Shown: positions 1 to 10,847, counted from the first letter of the stretch. The stretch: 41,218 nt of DNA from Candidatus Butyricicoccus avistercoris (GCA_019113005.1 DXIE01000058.1:1-41218), one strand, 5' to 3'. The notes: a model not told the origin generated them from the letters alone. Numbers and translations: made by a program.

Positions 1-1276
1 CATACATCTCAAGTGGATTTGTGGTTTTAGAGCCAATATCATAAGCAGTTGTAGGTGCAACTGGTGTTAAAATTGCATCACACTTTTCAAAAGCACTTGC
101 AAACTCAGCCTTAATTTTACGCTGTGCAGCACGAGCCTTTTTATAATAAGCGTCATAGTAACCAGAAGATAGCACATAAGTACCAAGCATAATACGACGC
201 TGAACTTCCTCGCCAAAACCTTCTGAACGAGATTTAGTGTAAAGAGCGATTAAATCCTCATCAGCATTTGGAGTACGATAACCATATTTTACACCGTCAA
301 AACGTGCAAGGTTAGAAGATGCCTCAGCAGATGACAGAATATAGTAAATTGGAAGTGCATACTCAGAAAGTGGCAGAGAAATTTCAAAAACTTCTGCACC
401 TAAAGATTTATAAATTTCAGCAGCAGCTAAAACGCTCTTGCGAACTTCTTCAGAAATACCTTCGCCAAAATATTCCTTAGGAAGACCGATTTTCTTGCCA
501 TTCATATCAGCATTTAGATTTGCTCGAGTAGTGCCTTCAAATGGAGTTTTAACAGAAGTTGAATCATGCTTAGGGTCATGTGCTGTGATAGCATCAAATA
601 ACATAGCAGTATCTTCAACAGAGCGACCGAATGGGCCAATCTGGTCAAGGGAAGATGCAAAAGCAATAAGACCGTAACGTGAAACAGCACCATAAGTTGG
701 TTTTAAACCAACAACACCACAGAAAGATGCTGGTTGACGGATAGAACCGCCAGTATCAGAACCAAGTGATAGAGGAACTTCGCCAGCAGCAACAACAGCC
801 GCAGAACCACCAGAAGAACCACCTGGAACTTTGTTCAGATTATGTGGGTTATAAGTTGGGTGCATACCAGAGTTTTCACAAGAAGAACCCATTGCAAACT
901 CGTCCATATTAGCCTTACCAGTCATAACAATGTCATGAGCGGAGAGCTTATCCATAACAGTTGCATTGTATGGAGGGTTAAAGTTATAAAGCATTTTAGA
1001 TGCACAAGTGGTTAAAGTGCCCTTTGTACAGATATTGTCCTTAATAGCAACTGGGATACCAGCTAAATCAGAAAGCTCCTCACCTGCTGCACGTTTAGCA
1101 TCAACAGCTTCAGCTTGCTTTCTTGCAGCATCAGCGGTTACAGTTACATAACCTTGTACCTTGCTTTCAACAGCTTCAGTACGAGCTAAAATATCATTTG
1201 TAAGTTCCACAGCACTGATTTCTTTAGCTTTAAGCATAGAAGAAAGTTCTGTGGCAGTCTTTTTAAATAATTCCAT
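1..1276 (-). CDS. gatA: Glutamyl/aspartyl-tRNA(Gln/Asn) amidotransferase subunit A (3' end missing)
   Basis: GatA is the amidase of the GatCAB complex: it releases ammonia from glutamine, which GatB uses to convert Glu-tRNA(Gln) or Asp-tRNA(Asn) to the correct amide form. The first 425 residues are present; the C-terminal 60 or so (family about 485) lie beyond the window edge. The amidase signature is clear, with Lys79 in VAIKDN, the glycine/serine-rich GGSSGGS at 152-158 and the nucleophile Ser178 in SDTGGS; these positions agree with the known Ser-cisSer-Lys triad of the family. The start is the ATG at 1276 behind GAGGTGAG. It lies 16 bases after gatC in the same direction, so the two are an operon; gatB would be expected downstream, outside the window. 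Confidence 0.97.
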   Translation of the reverse strand, partial: MELFKKTATELSSMLKAKEISAVELTNDILARTEAVESKVQGYVTVTADAARKQAEAVDAKRAAGEELSDLAGIPVAIKDNICTKGTLTTCASKMLYNFNPPYNATVMDKLSAHDIVMTGKANMDEFAMGSSCENSGMHPTYNPHNLNKVPGGSSGGSAAVVAAGEVPLSLGSDTGGSIRQPASFCGVVGLKPTYGAVSRYGLIAFASSLDQIGPFGRSVEDTAMLFDAITAHDPKHDSTSVKTPFEGTTRANLNADMNGKKIGLPKEYFGEGISEEVRKSVLAAAEIYKSLGAEVFEISLPLSEYALPIYYILSSAEASSNLARFDGVKYGYRTPNADEDLIALYTKSRSEGFGEEVQRRIMLGTYVLSSGYYDAYYKKARAAQRKIKAEFASAFEKCDAILTPVAPTTAYDIGSKTTNPLEMY

Positions 1277-1292
1277 TCTTTCTCACCTCGAT

Positions 1293-1580
1293 TTATTCCA
1301 CAACACGTGGTACTGCAACGCCACCAGCCTGAAAATCAGGTGCGTTTGGAGCTATAAGCTCTTCTGGGGTGTATTCTTGCACCGCTACATCTTCATGGAA
1401 CGCATTTTTACGTTCTGTGTCGATTACATCGGTAATATCATCTAAATTAAGTCCTTGCAGCTGGTCTACCATTGCAACAATGCCTTGCATATCCGCTGCT
1501 AGATGTTCAAATTTCTCGCCACTGATATCCAGTCTTGCGAGCTTTGCGATATGTTCAATTTCTTTTCTTTCGATTGCCAT
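1293..1580 (-). CDS. gatC: Glutamyl/aspartyl-tRNA(Gln/Asn) amidotransferase subunit C
   Basis: A 95-residue GatC, the small belt-like subunit that wraps around GatA and GatB and stabilises the amidotransferase. The N-terminus has the family pattern (IEHIAKLARLDIS, residues 8-20) and the C-terminal half has the usual acidic and proline-bearing tail. The ATG at 1580 follows an AGGAGG ribosome binding site. It is first in the gatC-gatA operon and 37 bases after ligA, so it may be cotranscribed with ligA. Length is normal for the family. Confidence 0.96.
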   Translation of the reverse strand: MAIERKEIEHIAKLARLDISGEKFEHLAADMQGIVAMVDQLQGLNLDDITDVIDTERKNAFHEDVAVQEYTPEELIAPNAPDFQAGGVAVPRVVE

Positions 1581-1617
1581 ATCTTAAAACCTCCTGTTTA
1601 TATATAGATAAAAACAT

Positions 1618-3639
<2,022 letters not shown>

Positions 3640-3699
3640 TTATTCCTTTTATGAAAGTACAAATTTATTATAACATATTTTTTAATATAATAAGAACTA

Positions 3700-4578
3700 T
3701 TAATCTTTTATATTTTTAATATTATCTAAAAATTTCTCTGATAGCTTAGTAAATACTTGATTTTTCTTCCATACCAAACTCATTTTAGGACGAATTTCTA
3801 CTGATAGAGGTCTAAAACATAGCTTGCTATCACCCGTAACATTGATTATATTATCAAAACAAATTGCATATCCAATACCTTCCTCAACCATAAGTGAACC
3901 ATTAAATAATAAATTATATGTGCCAACTATATTGATTTTCTTCTTATCGCAACTCAATAACTCTGAAATATTGTTATCTTTATATAATTGCCTTGATAAA
4001 ATTAAAGGTTTATTAAATAAATCATCTGGTTTAATAATATCTTTTTCTGCTAGAGGGTCATCTTTTCGCATCATAACCCCAAAACAATCAACTGATTTTA
4101 ATGAAAAGCCATCATATCTATTATTATCTACTTTCCCAAACACTAAAGCAAAGTCTATAAGTCCATGCTCTAAATCTTCTAAAACAGTTGTTTTATCACC
4201 GCTTACAATATGTAAATTTATTAAAGGATATTCTTTTCTTAGATTTTTAAAAACTCTTATAAGCTCTCTAACCCCTACTGTCTCCCCTGCCCCAATATAA
4301 ATATTTCCTGCAAGTATTTCATCAGAAAGATTTATTTCAGCCTGTGCCTTTTTCATAAGTTCTATAATCTCTTCTGCTCTTTTACGGAGGATTAAACCTT
4401 CCTCTGTAAGTTTTATTTTTCTATTACTTCTTATAAACAATGTTTTACCTAATTCATTTTCCATATCCTTTAATTGGCGAGATAATGTTGGTTGTGATAA
4501 ATGCAAAAACTTAGCTGCACCTGAAATACTTTCCTCTTTTACAACAGCTAGAAAATATTCTAAAACACGAAACTCCAT
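3700..4578 (-). CDS. LysR-family transcriptional regulator
   Basis: A 292-residue LysR-type regulator. Residues 1-60 form the winged helix-turn-helix (AAKFLHLSQPTLSRQL at 21-36), followed by the linker helix and a periplasmic-binding-protein-like effector domain from about 90. The ATG at 4578 follows GAGGAG. The gene is divergent from the flavoprotein cluster starting at 4729, with 150 bases between; this arrangement is classic for LysR regulators that control their neighbour and themselves. The effector is unknown. A redox or quinone-like signal would suit the target genes but that is inference. Confidence 0.92.
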   Translation of the reverse strand: MEFRVLEYFLAVVKEESISGAAKFLHLSQPTLSRQLKDMENELGKTLFIRSNRKIKLTEEGLILRKRAEEIIELMKKAQAEINLSDEILAGNIYIGAGETVGVRELIRVFKNLRKEYPLINLHIVSGDKTTVLEDLEHGLIDFALVFGKVDNNRYDGFSLKSVDCFGVMMRKDDPLAEKDIIKPDDLFNKPLILSRQLYKDNNISELLSCDKKKINIVGTYNLLFNGSLMVEEGIGYAICFDNIINVTGDSKLCFRPLSVEIRPKMSLVWKKNQVFTKLSEKFLDNIKNIKD

Positions 4579-4622
4579 AATAAAACTTCTCCTCTATTAA
4601 AGTTATTATAATTATAAAACTT

Positions 4623-4649
4623 TTATATATGCTTTTAAAGCATATATAA
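4623..4649. promoter_or_regulatory. Inverted repeat in the lysR/flavoprotein intergenic region
   Basis: Ten-base arms TTATATATGC (4623-4632) and GCATATATAA (4640-4649) are perfect complements around a 7-base centre. It sits between the divergent genes and overlaps by four bases the left arm of the next repeat. It is a candidate regulator binding site; AT-richness makes chance more likely than usual. Confidence 0.4.
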
Positions 4650-4683
4650 CTATTTGATATAAGTATTTGTTATAAATAGTTAT
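4646..4683. promoter_or_regulatory. Candidate LysR operator (ATAACTATTT...AAATAGTTAT)
   Basis: Perfect 10-base inverted arms at 4646-4655 and 4674-4683, 18 bases apart. The right arm falls inside the spacer of the best sigma-A promoter for the downstream cluster (4667-4695), a normal place for a LysR operator or activation site. The arms follow the broad T-N11-A type symmetry loosely only, so binding by this LysR is inference. Confidence 0.45.
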
Positions 4684-4695
4684 GATTGATATAAT
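4667..4695 (+). promoter_or_regulatory. Sigma-A promoter for the flavoprotein-cupin cluster
   Basis: TTGTTA at 4667-4672 and TATAAT at 4690-4695 with a 17-base spacer, 34 bases before the ATG at 4729. The spacer holds one arm of the inverted repeat 4646-4683. Confidence 0.55.
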
Positions 4696-4728
4696 TATAT
4701 TAAATAAATTTATAATGAGGGAATAATT

Positions 4729-5268
4729 ATGAGTAAAAACGTATTTATTTTATCGACAAGCCTTAGAAAAGGCGGAAATTCTGAAACACTGGCAGATTAT
4801 TTTTTTAATGGTGCTAAAGATTCAGGGCATAATGTAGAAAAAATAAGTCTGGTTGGTAAAAATATAAGCTTTTGTAAAGGTTGCCTTACTTGCTTAAAAA
4901 CTGGTAAATGTATAATTAAAGATGATGCTAATATAATAGCTGAAAAAATGATGTATGCAGATGTTATAGTTTTTGCAACACCGATTTATTATTATGAAAT
5001 GAGTGGACAAATGAAAACAGTTTTAGACCGTGCTAATGCGTTATATGGTTCTGATTATCGTTTTCGTGAAATTTATATGCTTACAGCTGCGGCTGAAAAT
5101 GATAAGAATACACCTAAAATAGCTGAAAATGGATTAAAGGGTTGGATTGAATGTTTTCCTAAAGCAAAATTAAAAGGTTCAGTGTTTGCAGGTGGTGTGG
5201 ATTCTGTTGGCACTATAAGTGGTCATCAAGCATTATCTGAAGCATATGAGATGGGTAAAAATATTTAA
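4729..5268 (+). CDS. NADPH-dependent FMN reductase / iron-sulfur flavoprotein family
   Basis: A 179-residue flavodoxin-fold protein of the FMN_red/Isf type, a cytosolic electron-transfer flavoprotein or oxidoreductase. The N-terminal phosphate loop STSLRKGGNSETLA (residues 9-22) binds FMN phosphate. A cysteine cluster CKGCLTCLKTGKC follows at about 48-60; in Isf proteins such a compact motif can hold a [4Fe-4S] cluster, while in many relatives it is only partly kept. PIYYYEMSGQMK is the second flavin contact. First gene of a tight plus-strand cluster; 12 bases separate it from the next gene. Physiological substrate unknown. Confidence 0.85.
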   Translation: MSKNVFILSTSLRKGGNSETLADYFFNGAKDSGHNVEKISLVGKNISFCKGCLTCLKTGKCIIKDDANIIAEKMMYADVIVFATPIYYYEMSGQMKTVLDRANALYGSDYRFREIYMLTAAAENDKNTPKIAENGLKGWIECFPKAKLKGSVFAGGVDSVGTISGHQALSEAYEMGKNI

Positions 5269-5280
5269 AGGAATGGCTAT

Positions 5281-5760
5281 ATGTTAAATCAAATAATTTC
5301 AAGTTTTGTTAGTATAGCTATTACACTGTCAGTTACAGCATGTACAACAAATCAAGAAATATCTAAACCAGATATATCTATTGAAACAGAAAATATAAAT
5401 GATGATATAATGCAAACAATAGAAATTATTATAAATGATAAAGTTTTCACTGCTGAAATATACGATAATGAAACAGCAAGGTCTTTTATTTCCATGTTAC
5501 CTATTACATTGGATATGCAAGATTTAAATAATAATGAAAAATATTGTTATCTTTCTAATAATCTTGCTACAAATACATTTTATCCTGAGCAAATTCACGC
5601 AGGAGATATAATGTTATATAATTCAAATTGTTTAGTTCTTTTTTATAAAAGTTTTTCTACATCTTATGGATATACAGCTATTGGAAAAATTGATGATATA
5701 ACTGGACTTAAACAAGCGGTTGGCAATGGAAATATACAAATTACTTTTGATTTAAAGTGA
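5281..5760 (+). CDS. Cyclophilin-like lipoprotein
   Basis: A 159-residue protein with a lipoprotein signal: short basic-poor N-terminus, hydrophobic stretch and lipobox SVTAC with Cys21 as the modified residue. The rest (from about 45) matches the small cyclophilin-like beta-barrel family ([17 protein letters not shown], then GDIMLY and [10 protein letters not shown]) often found beside flavoprotein and cupin genes. It would sit on the outer face of the membrane. No isomerase activity can be claimed. It starts 12 bases after the flavoprotein gene and ends 7 bases before the acetyltransferase gene, so it is part of one operon. Confidence 0.75.
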   Translation: MLNQIISSFVSIAITLSVTACTTNQEISKPDISIETENINDDIMQTIEIIINDKVFTAEIYDNETARSFISMLPITLDMQDLNNNEKYCYLSNNLATNTFYPEQIHAGDIMLYNSNCLVLFYKSFSTSYGYTAIGKIDDITGLKQAVGNGNIQITFDLK

Positions 5761-5767
5761 GGTTATT

Positions 5768-6328
5768 ATGGAATTAAAAGAGTTTTTATCTAACATGAAC
5801 AGTGAAGTTATTGCAAACTCTGACACTCACCAATATATGCATAAGTTAGCACAAGAGGCATTACAAATAACTTCAATAATAAATAATGGCTATCATACAC
5901 CTGAAGAAATTACACAGCTTTTTGAAAAACTAATAGGCAAAAAAGTGGGTAAAAATTTTGGTATGTTTCCGCCTTTTTATACTGATTGCGGTAAAAACAT
6001 AACAATAGGAGATAATGTATTTTTAAATAGCGGTTGTAAAATGCAAGACCAAGGTGGTATTACTATTGGTGATGGTACTCTTGTTGGTCACAATGTGGTT
6101 TTTGCAACGATTAACCATGATGAGGACCCATCTAAACGAGCAAATATGCACCCTAAACCTATTTGTATAGGTAAAAATGTTTGGATTGGAGCTAATGCAA
6201 CCATTTTAGCAGGTGTAACTATTGGAGATGGTGCTATTATTGCAGCAGGTGCAGTTGTAAATAAAGATGTGAAACCTTTTACTATGGTTGGCGGTGTACC
6301 AGCAAAATTTATAAAACAAATAAAGTGA
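5768..6328 (+). CDS. Maltose/galactoside-type O-acetyltransferase (left-handed beta helix)
   Basis: A 186-residue acetyl-CoA-dependent sugar O-acetyltransferase of the LacA/Maa group. The N-terminal helical cap (1-55) is followed by hexapeptide repeats from about 76 ([52 protein letters not shown]) forming the left-handed beta helix. His117 in INHDED is the expected catalytic base. The C-terminus GVPAKFI is typical of the family. It acts in the cytosol as a trimer. The ATG at 5768 follows GAGG. The true acceptor is unknown; many cluster relatives are annotated as detoxifying acetyltransferases. Confidence 0.9.
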   Translation: MELKEFLSNMNSEVIANSDTHQYMHKLAQEALQITSIINNGYHTPEEITQLFEKLIGKKVGKNFGMFPPFYTDCGKNITIGDNVFLNSGCKMQDQGGITIGDGTLVGHNVVFATINHDEDPSKRANMHPKPICIGKNVWIGANATILAGVTIGDGAIIAAGAVVNKDVKPFTMVGGVPAKFIKQIK

Positions 6329-6346
6329 TTTATGGAGGTCATTTTT

Positions 6347-7093
6347 ATGTCTATAAAACAAACAGCAGGCAGAGATTCACTAGGAGATTTTGCTCCTAAA
6401 TTTGCAGAAATAAATGATGATATACTTTTTGGACAAGTTTGGAATAGAGACAATCTATTATCATTAAAAGAACGTTCAATAGTCACTGTTACCGCTTTAA
6501 TGGCACAGGGTTTAACAGATTCCTCTTTTAAATACCATCTTAACACTGCAAAAAATAATGGCATTACAAAAACAGAAATAGCAGAAATTTTAACACATGC
6601 AGCTTTTTATGTAGGTTGGTCTAAAGCTTGGGCAGCTTTCAATATGGCAAAAGAAGTTTGGTCAGATGATAACACGGTTATTGATTCAAAAACTGCACAT
6701 GAAAATAGCATGGTATTCCCTATTGGACAACCAAATGATGCTTTTGCACAATATTTTGTTGGTCAAAGCTATTTAGCACCATTATCAACTGAACAAATTG
6801 GTATTTACAATGTTACATTTGAACCTAAATGCCGAAACAACTGGCATATACATCATGCTGATAATGGTGGTGGTCAAATTTTAATCTGTGTTGCAGGTCA
6901 AGGTTATTATCAAGAATGGAATAAACCAGTACAAAAATTAAATGCAGGAGATATTGTTAATATTCCTGCAAATGTTAAACATTGGCATGGTGCAACGCAT
7001 GACAGTTGGTTCTCTCATATTTCCATAGAAGTTACAGGGGAAAATACATCAAATGAATGGTTAGAACCTGTAAAAAATTATAATAACATCTAA
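6347..7093 (+). CDS. Carboxymuconolactone decarboxylase-cupin fusion protein
   Basis: A two-domain protein of 248 residues. Residues about 30-105 are a carboxymuconolactone-decarboxylase/AhpD-like helical domain (ERSIVTVTALMAQG, then LTHAAFYVGW), but without the CxxC of peroxidase-reducing AhpD, so no thiol chemistry is expected. Residues about 150-230 form a cupin with a WHIHH metal motif (His167, 169, 170) and a second His group (KHWHGATH, 212-218). I choose the ATG at 6347 because the upstream in-frame ATG at 6332 overlaps the ribosome binding site GGAGG. Such fusions accompany flavoproteins and LysR regulators in many gut Clostridia; the reaction is not known. Confidence 0.85.
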   Translation: MSIKQTAGRDSLGDFAPKFAEINDDILFGQVWNRDNLLSLKERSIVTVTALMAQGLTDSSFKYHLNTAKNNGITKTEIAEILTHAAFYVGWSKAWAAFNMAKEVWSDDNTVIDSKTAHENSMVFPIGQPNDAFAQYFVGQSYLAPLSTEQIGIYNVTFEPKCRNNWHIHHADNGGGQILICVAGQGYYQEWNKPVQKLNAGDIVNIPANVKHWHGATHDSWFSHISIEVTGENTSNEWLEPVKNYNNI

Positions 7094-7102
7094 ATTTATT
7101 AT

Positions 7103-7155
7103 ACGTCCCGTAAATGCTTTCTCTCTGTTCTGGAAAACATACGGGACGTTTTTAT
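7103..7155 (+). terminator. Rho-independent terminator of the flavoprotein-cupin operon
   Basis: Perfect 10-base arms ACGTCCCGTA (7103-7112) and TACGGGACGT (7140-7149), followed by a T-rich run. It closes the plus-strand operon; the A/T context may let it also serve the convergent gene at 7155. Confidence 0.85.
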
Positions 7156-7892
7156 TATTTTATTTTTTTATTTATAAAATCGTTAAAAGCATTCATGTTA
7201 AGACCATCATATTTTTTAGCAATAAGTATATATTCGCTATAAACTACACCGATTAGATTTTCACTGTATATTATATATTTAAGATTATCATAATTTACAG
7301 TAGTTTTATTATCATCGCTCATATAAAGTGTTATAAAATCGCTATTAAATATAATTTTGCTGTTTTCTGGTGTGTTGCTTAATTTTTCTATAAGAATTTT
7401 TGCACTTCTATCTAATTTTATATCCATATATTTGCTAAAAGCTATACATAAAACCACCATAGCACTTAAAACAGCAAATGGAATCAATATTTTAAATTTG
7501 TTTATATCATAGACAATAGCTATTGTAATAATTGCAGTCTGTGCAATACTTAAAAAACCGAGTAGATTTTTATTAACCACAAATAGGGTGAATATGCCCA
7601 AAATATAACATGCTAACCCCACTAGAAAAAACAATATGTTAAATTTATCATCTGTAAGCTGTGTAACAATTAAAAATAATCCAATTAACCAACTTCGTAA
7701 AGAAGTTGAAAGCTTTGATTTATAAGTTCTACGCTTGTTAGATTTTTCATTTATTAATGTGTCCGTTATTTTCCACATTTTCGGATATTTTTCACGAGAA
7801 TTAAATTCAGAATACTTATTTAATATGTAGCTTACTTGTTTTAAATCGGTTTCTAAGTTTAATTTAGGAATATCAAAAACAAAATTTTCCAT
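7155..7892 (-). CDS. YcxB-like membrane protein
   Basis: A 245-residue protein with a basic soluble N-terminus (1-65), then about four hydrophobic segments (roughly 66-80, 87-106, 110-127, 134-152) and a C-terminal soluble domain of about 75 residues. The ending (LKYIIYSENLIGVVYSEYILIAKK region, about 205-228) resembles the YcxB-like C-terminal domain of small Firmicutes membrane proteins of unknown function. It is divergent from the response regulator at 8044, so the two-component system might control it; that is inference from position only. Confidence 0.6.
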   Translation of the reverse strand: MENFVFDIPKLNLETDLKQVSYILNKYSEFNSREKYPKMWKITDTLINEKSNKRRTYKSKLSTSLRSWLIGLFLIVTQLTDDKFNILFFLVGLACYILGIFTLFVVNKNLLGFLSIAQTAIITIAIVYDINKFKILIPFAVLSAMVVLCIAFSKYMDIKLDRSAKILIEKLSNTPENSKIIFNSDFITLYMSDDNKTTVNYDNLKYIIYSENLIGVVYSEYILIAKKYDGLNMNAFNDFINKKIK

Positions 7893-8043
7893 ATATATCC
7901 CCCACCCTTTAATTTTTGTTTATAATAAATTAGCATTGTATATTTATTATATCTTAAAGAATTCTTAATAATTTAGCTACTTTGTTTTTAAAAATATATA
8001 TGTAATAATATGTATAGCAAAAAGGAAAAAGGGAGTGTTAAAA

Positions 8044-8739
8044 ATGTATAAAATACTTGTTTGTGATGATGATAAAGACATCGTTTCAGCACTTAAAATA
8101 TATTTATCGGCTGAAAATTATGAAGTTTTAACTGCTTATAACGGTTTAGAAGTTTTAGAAATCTTAAAAACACAAGAAGTGCATTTATGTTTAATGGATA
8201 TAATGATGCCTGAGCTTGACGGAATAGCAACAACTGCTAAACTGCGTGAAGAATATAATATACCTGTTATATTACTTACAGCAAAATCTGAAGATACAGA
8301 TAAAATTTTAGGTTTAACCATTGGTGCAGATGATTATGTAACAAAACCATTTAATCCAGTTGAAGTTGTAGCAAGGGTTAAAAGCCAAATAAGACGTTAT
8401 ACAATGCTTGGAGCAATGCCAAAACCTCAAAACAATGTTTTAACATTTGGAGGGGTTTCACTCGATGACGATAGCAAAGAAGTAACAGTTGATGGTGAGG
8501 TTGTAAATTTAACACCGCTTGAGTTTAATATTTTATCACTTCTTATGCATAATGCAGGAAAAGTTTATTCATCAAATCAAATATATAATGAGGTTTGGAA
8601 AGATAAAATTTATTCAGGCTCTGATGCAACAGTTGCTGTTCATATAAGACATTTAAGAGAAAAAATTGAGATTAACCCAGCTGAACCAAGATATTTAAAA
8701 GTTGTTTGGGGTCAAGGTTATAAATTTAGTATTGAGTAA
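8044..8739 (+). CDS. OmpR/PhoB-family response regulator
   Basis: A 231-residue two-component DNA-binding response regulator. Receiver domain: acidic pocket Asp8/Asp9, phosphorylation site Asp52 in MDIMMPELDG, Thr79 in LLTAKS and Lys101 in TKPFNP. The C-terminal winged helix (about 130-230) has the family's TPLEFNILSLL and VWGQGYKF motifs. I start at ATG 8044 rather than the in-frame GTG at 8035, because the GGGAG ribosome binding site lies 8 bases before the ATG and would overlap the GTG. The sensor kinase gene begins 19 bases after the stop. Confidence 0.95.
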   Translation: MYKILVCDDDKDIVSALKIYLSAENYEVLTAYNGLEVLEILKTQEVHLCLMDIMMPELDGIATTAKLREEYNIPVILLTAKSEDTDKILGLTIGADDYVTKPFNPVEVVARVKSQIRRYTMLGAMPKPQNNVLTFGGVSLDDDSKEVTVDGEVVNLTPLEFNILSLLMHNAGKVYSSNQIYNEVWKDKIYSGSDATVAVHIRHLREKIEINPAEPRYLKVVWGQGYKFSIE

Positions 8740-8758
8740 AAGAAAGGTGGTTTTTATT

Positions 8759-10786
8759 ATGAAAATCTATTCTAAACCAGTTAAAATAATTGCACTTTTA
8801 ATACTTATTGTAAGCATTGCGGTTGCTGGTGTATTTTCAACATTTGCTAGTTTAGCAATTAGTTTGGGTTGTTATTCAGAAGGTGATAACTGGCACAATA
8901 GTTATATTGTTTCAAATGCTCAATATAATCAAGCTATAACAGCTGAAGAATGGTATGATTATTATGAAAAGCAACAAAATGGAACACTTACATTATCTGA
9001 GCAATATAACTTTGATTTCTTAACTGATAAGTTGAAAAATTCAAGTGTTGGTATTATTCGTGTTGATAGTCAAGGAAACGAGGTTCCTATTGCTGGATTT
9101 AATTCAATTGCGACTATGTATGAACATTTGAATAACAAAGTATTAAATGACGAGTGTGTCTATAAGATATATTTTAACAGCACTTCTGATGTAAATGATA
9201 CTTTTAAAAAAGCATATAATACTTTTAATAAACTCTTGCCTAATTGCTACAATTATTTAATTTATATTGGTATTTCAGCTGTTATTGGATTTATTGCATA
9301 TATTATTTTGCTTGTAGGTTCGGCTAGAAACTCAACCACAGGCGAACTTGAAGTCAGATATATACACAAAATACCATTTGATGTATTAACCATTATTTTA
9401 TTACCAACATTTATATGTTTATTAGCTATCACTTTTGAAGAGATATGTTATAATTTAGATGAAGTATTATACTTTATATACGGTTTAGCTGTATCATGTA
9501 TTATTGGAATATTTGTTATTTGTTTAGCGTGGTTTCATACATTTGTTGCAAGAATTAAAACCAAAACGCTTATCAAGTCTACATTATGTTATAAAATTCT
9601 AAGATGGTTATTTAACAAGTTAAAGTATTTATTTTTAAAAGCTAAGGCTAAAGCAAATAGTGATATAAATTTTGTGTTCGCTGTTGATTTAGATGAAAAG
9701 AAAAATAATCTAAATGAATTTTATGAAAAATGTAGCAACAATTTAAAATCAGCAGACATTAAAGGTAAAGCTGGTACAATATATAATAATATAACAAGTG
9801 GCATAAGTATTACAGCAAAGATTTACTTATTATTTATACCATTTATATTGTTATTTGAAATATTCTTTTTTTTATTGGCTGAATCATTTTTTTTGGGATT
9901 TATATTTTTAGTTTTAGATGTATTTATTTTTATAAAAATCAATAAATTATGTTCACATCTAAACGAAATAAAAAATGCAGGTGAACATTTAGCACATGGT
10001 GATTTAGATTATAAAATATCTGTTGATACTTTTAAAGGAGAACTTTTAAACCATGCGGAAAATTTAAATAAAATATCCGATGGCATGACCGTTGCAGTTG
10101 AAGAACGTCTAAAGAGTGAGCGTATGAGATATGAACTTCTTACTAATGTGTCACATGATATTAAAACTCCCTTAACCTCTATTATAAATTATGTGGATTT
10201 ATTAAAAACTCAACCTGCTTCAACTAAAGAAGCTGAGGAATATATCGAAGTTTTGGACAGACAATCAGTAAAACTAAAAAAGTTAATCACTGATTTAATA
10301 GAAGTTAGCAAAGCAACGACTGGAAATATAACAGTTAATGCTGTGCAAATGGAGGTCAAAGAATTATTAGCTCAATGTATAGGTGAATATGACTCACGTT
10401 TCAAGGAAAAAAAACTAGAAATAGTGATAAATACACCAGATGAACCAGTATCAATAGTTGCAGATGGCAGACTACTTTGGAGAGTTTTTGATAATCTTTT
10501 AGGCAATATTGTAAAGTATGCAATGCCAAACACTAGAGTTTATATTGATTTAACAAATAAACTTGATACTGTTATAATCACACTAAAAAATATATCTCAA
10601 ACAAGACTTAATATCAAAGCTAACGAACTTATGGAAAGGTTTGTCCGTGGAGATGCGTCAAGAACAACAGAAGGCAGTGGTTTAGGTTTATCAATAGCAC
10701 AAAGCTTAACCGAACTTATGAAAGGTCAATTTTCCATTGAAATTGATGGAGATTTGTTTAAAATAACTTTAAAATTTAATAAATAA
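8759..10786 (+). CDS. Membrane sensor histidine kinase
   Basis: The 675-residue partner kinase of the upstream regulator. Membrane segments: about 9-31, an exposed loop to about 162, then about 165-187, 208-227, 236-262, and a pair at about 354-393; a HAMP-like region, then the dimerisation helix with phospho-accepting His466 in NVSHDIKTPL. The catalytic domain has an N box (FDNLLGNIVKYA, 578-589) and a G2 box (EGSGLGLS, 638-645). The usual DxGxG (G1) is replaced by a KNIS...ELMERFVRGD stretch, as in a clostridial kinase subgroup. The ATG at 8759 follows AAAGGTGG; an in-frame start at 8702 would overlap the regulator gene. The signal is unknown. Confidence 0.93.
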   Translation: MKIYSKPVKIIALLILIVSIAVAGVFSTFASLAISLGCYSEGDNWHNSYIVSNAQYNQAITAEEWYDYYEKQQNGTLTLSEQYNFDFLTDKLKNSSVGIIRVDSQGNEVPIAGFNSIATMYEHLNNKVLNDECVYKIYFNSTSDVNDTFKKAYNTFNKLLPNCYNYLIYIGISAVIGFIAYIILLVGSARNSTTGELEVRYIHKIPFDVLTIILLPTFICLLAITFEEICYNLDEVLYFIYGLAVSCIIGIFVICLAWFHTFVARIKTKTLIKSTLCYKILRWLFNKLKYLFLKAKAKANSDINFVFAVDLDEKKNNLNEFYEKCSNNLKSADIKGKAGTIYNNITSGISITAKIYLLFIPFILLFEIFFFLLAESFFLGFIFLVLDVFIFIKINKLCSHLNEIKNAGEHLAHGDLDYKISVDTFKGELLNHAENLNKISDGMTVAVEERLKSERMRYELLTNVSHDIKTPLTSIINYVDLLKTQPASTKEAEEYIEVLDRQSVKLKKLITDLIEVSKATTGNITVNAVQMEVKELLAQCIGEYDSRFKEKKLEIVINTPDEPVSIVADGRLLWRVFDNLLGNIVKYAMPNTRVYIDLTNKLDTVIITLKNISQTRLNIKANELMERFVRGDASRTTEGSGLGLSIAQSLTELMKGQFSIEIDGDLFKITLKFNK

Positions 10787-10791
10787 ACGAA

Positions 10792-10825
10792 AAATCCCTT
10801 TATGCTTTAAAGCATAAAGGGATTT
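10792..10825. terminator. Bidirectional hairpin terminator between the kinase and ribU genes
   Basis: A near-perfect palindrome: AAATCCCTTTATGCT (10792-10806) pairs with AGCATAAAGGGATTT (10811-10825). A-tract on one side and T-tract on the other suit termination from both convergent genes. Confidence 0.85.
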
Positions 10826-10847
10826 AAATTTTGATTGAATATGTTTT

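Noticed and set aside
1161-1445. Plus-strand frames opposite gatA, gatC and ligA
   Set aside because: They are mirror readings of strongly conserved minus-strand genes without recognisable protein content.
6332-6346. Upstream ATG start for the CMD-cupin gene
   Set aside because: It overlaps the GGAGG binding site used by the ATG at 6347, and the extra MEVIF residues are not typical of the family.
8702-8758. Longer start of the sensor kinase inside the response regulator gene
   Set aside because: The 19 added residues would overlap the regulator's C-terminus; ATG 8759 has a good ribosome binding site and a normal membrane segment right after.
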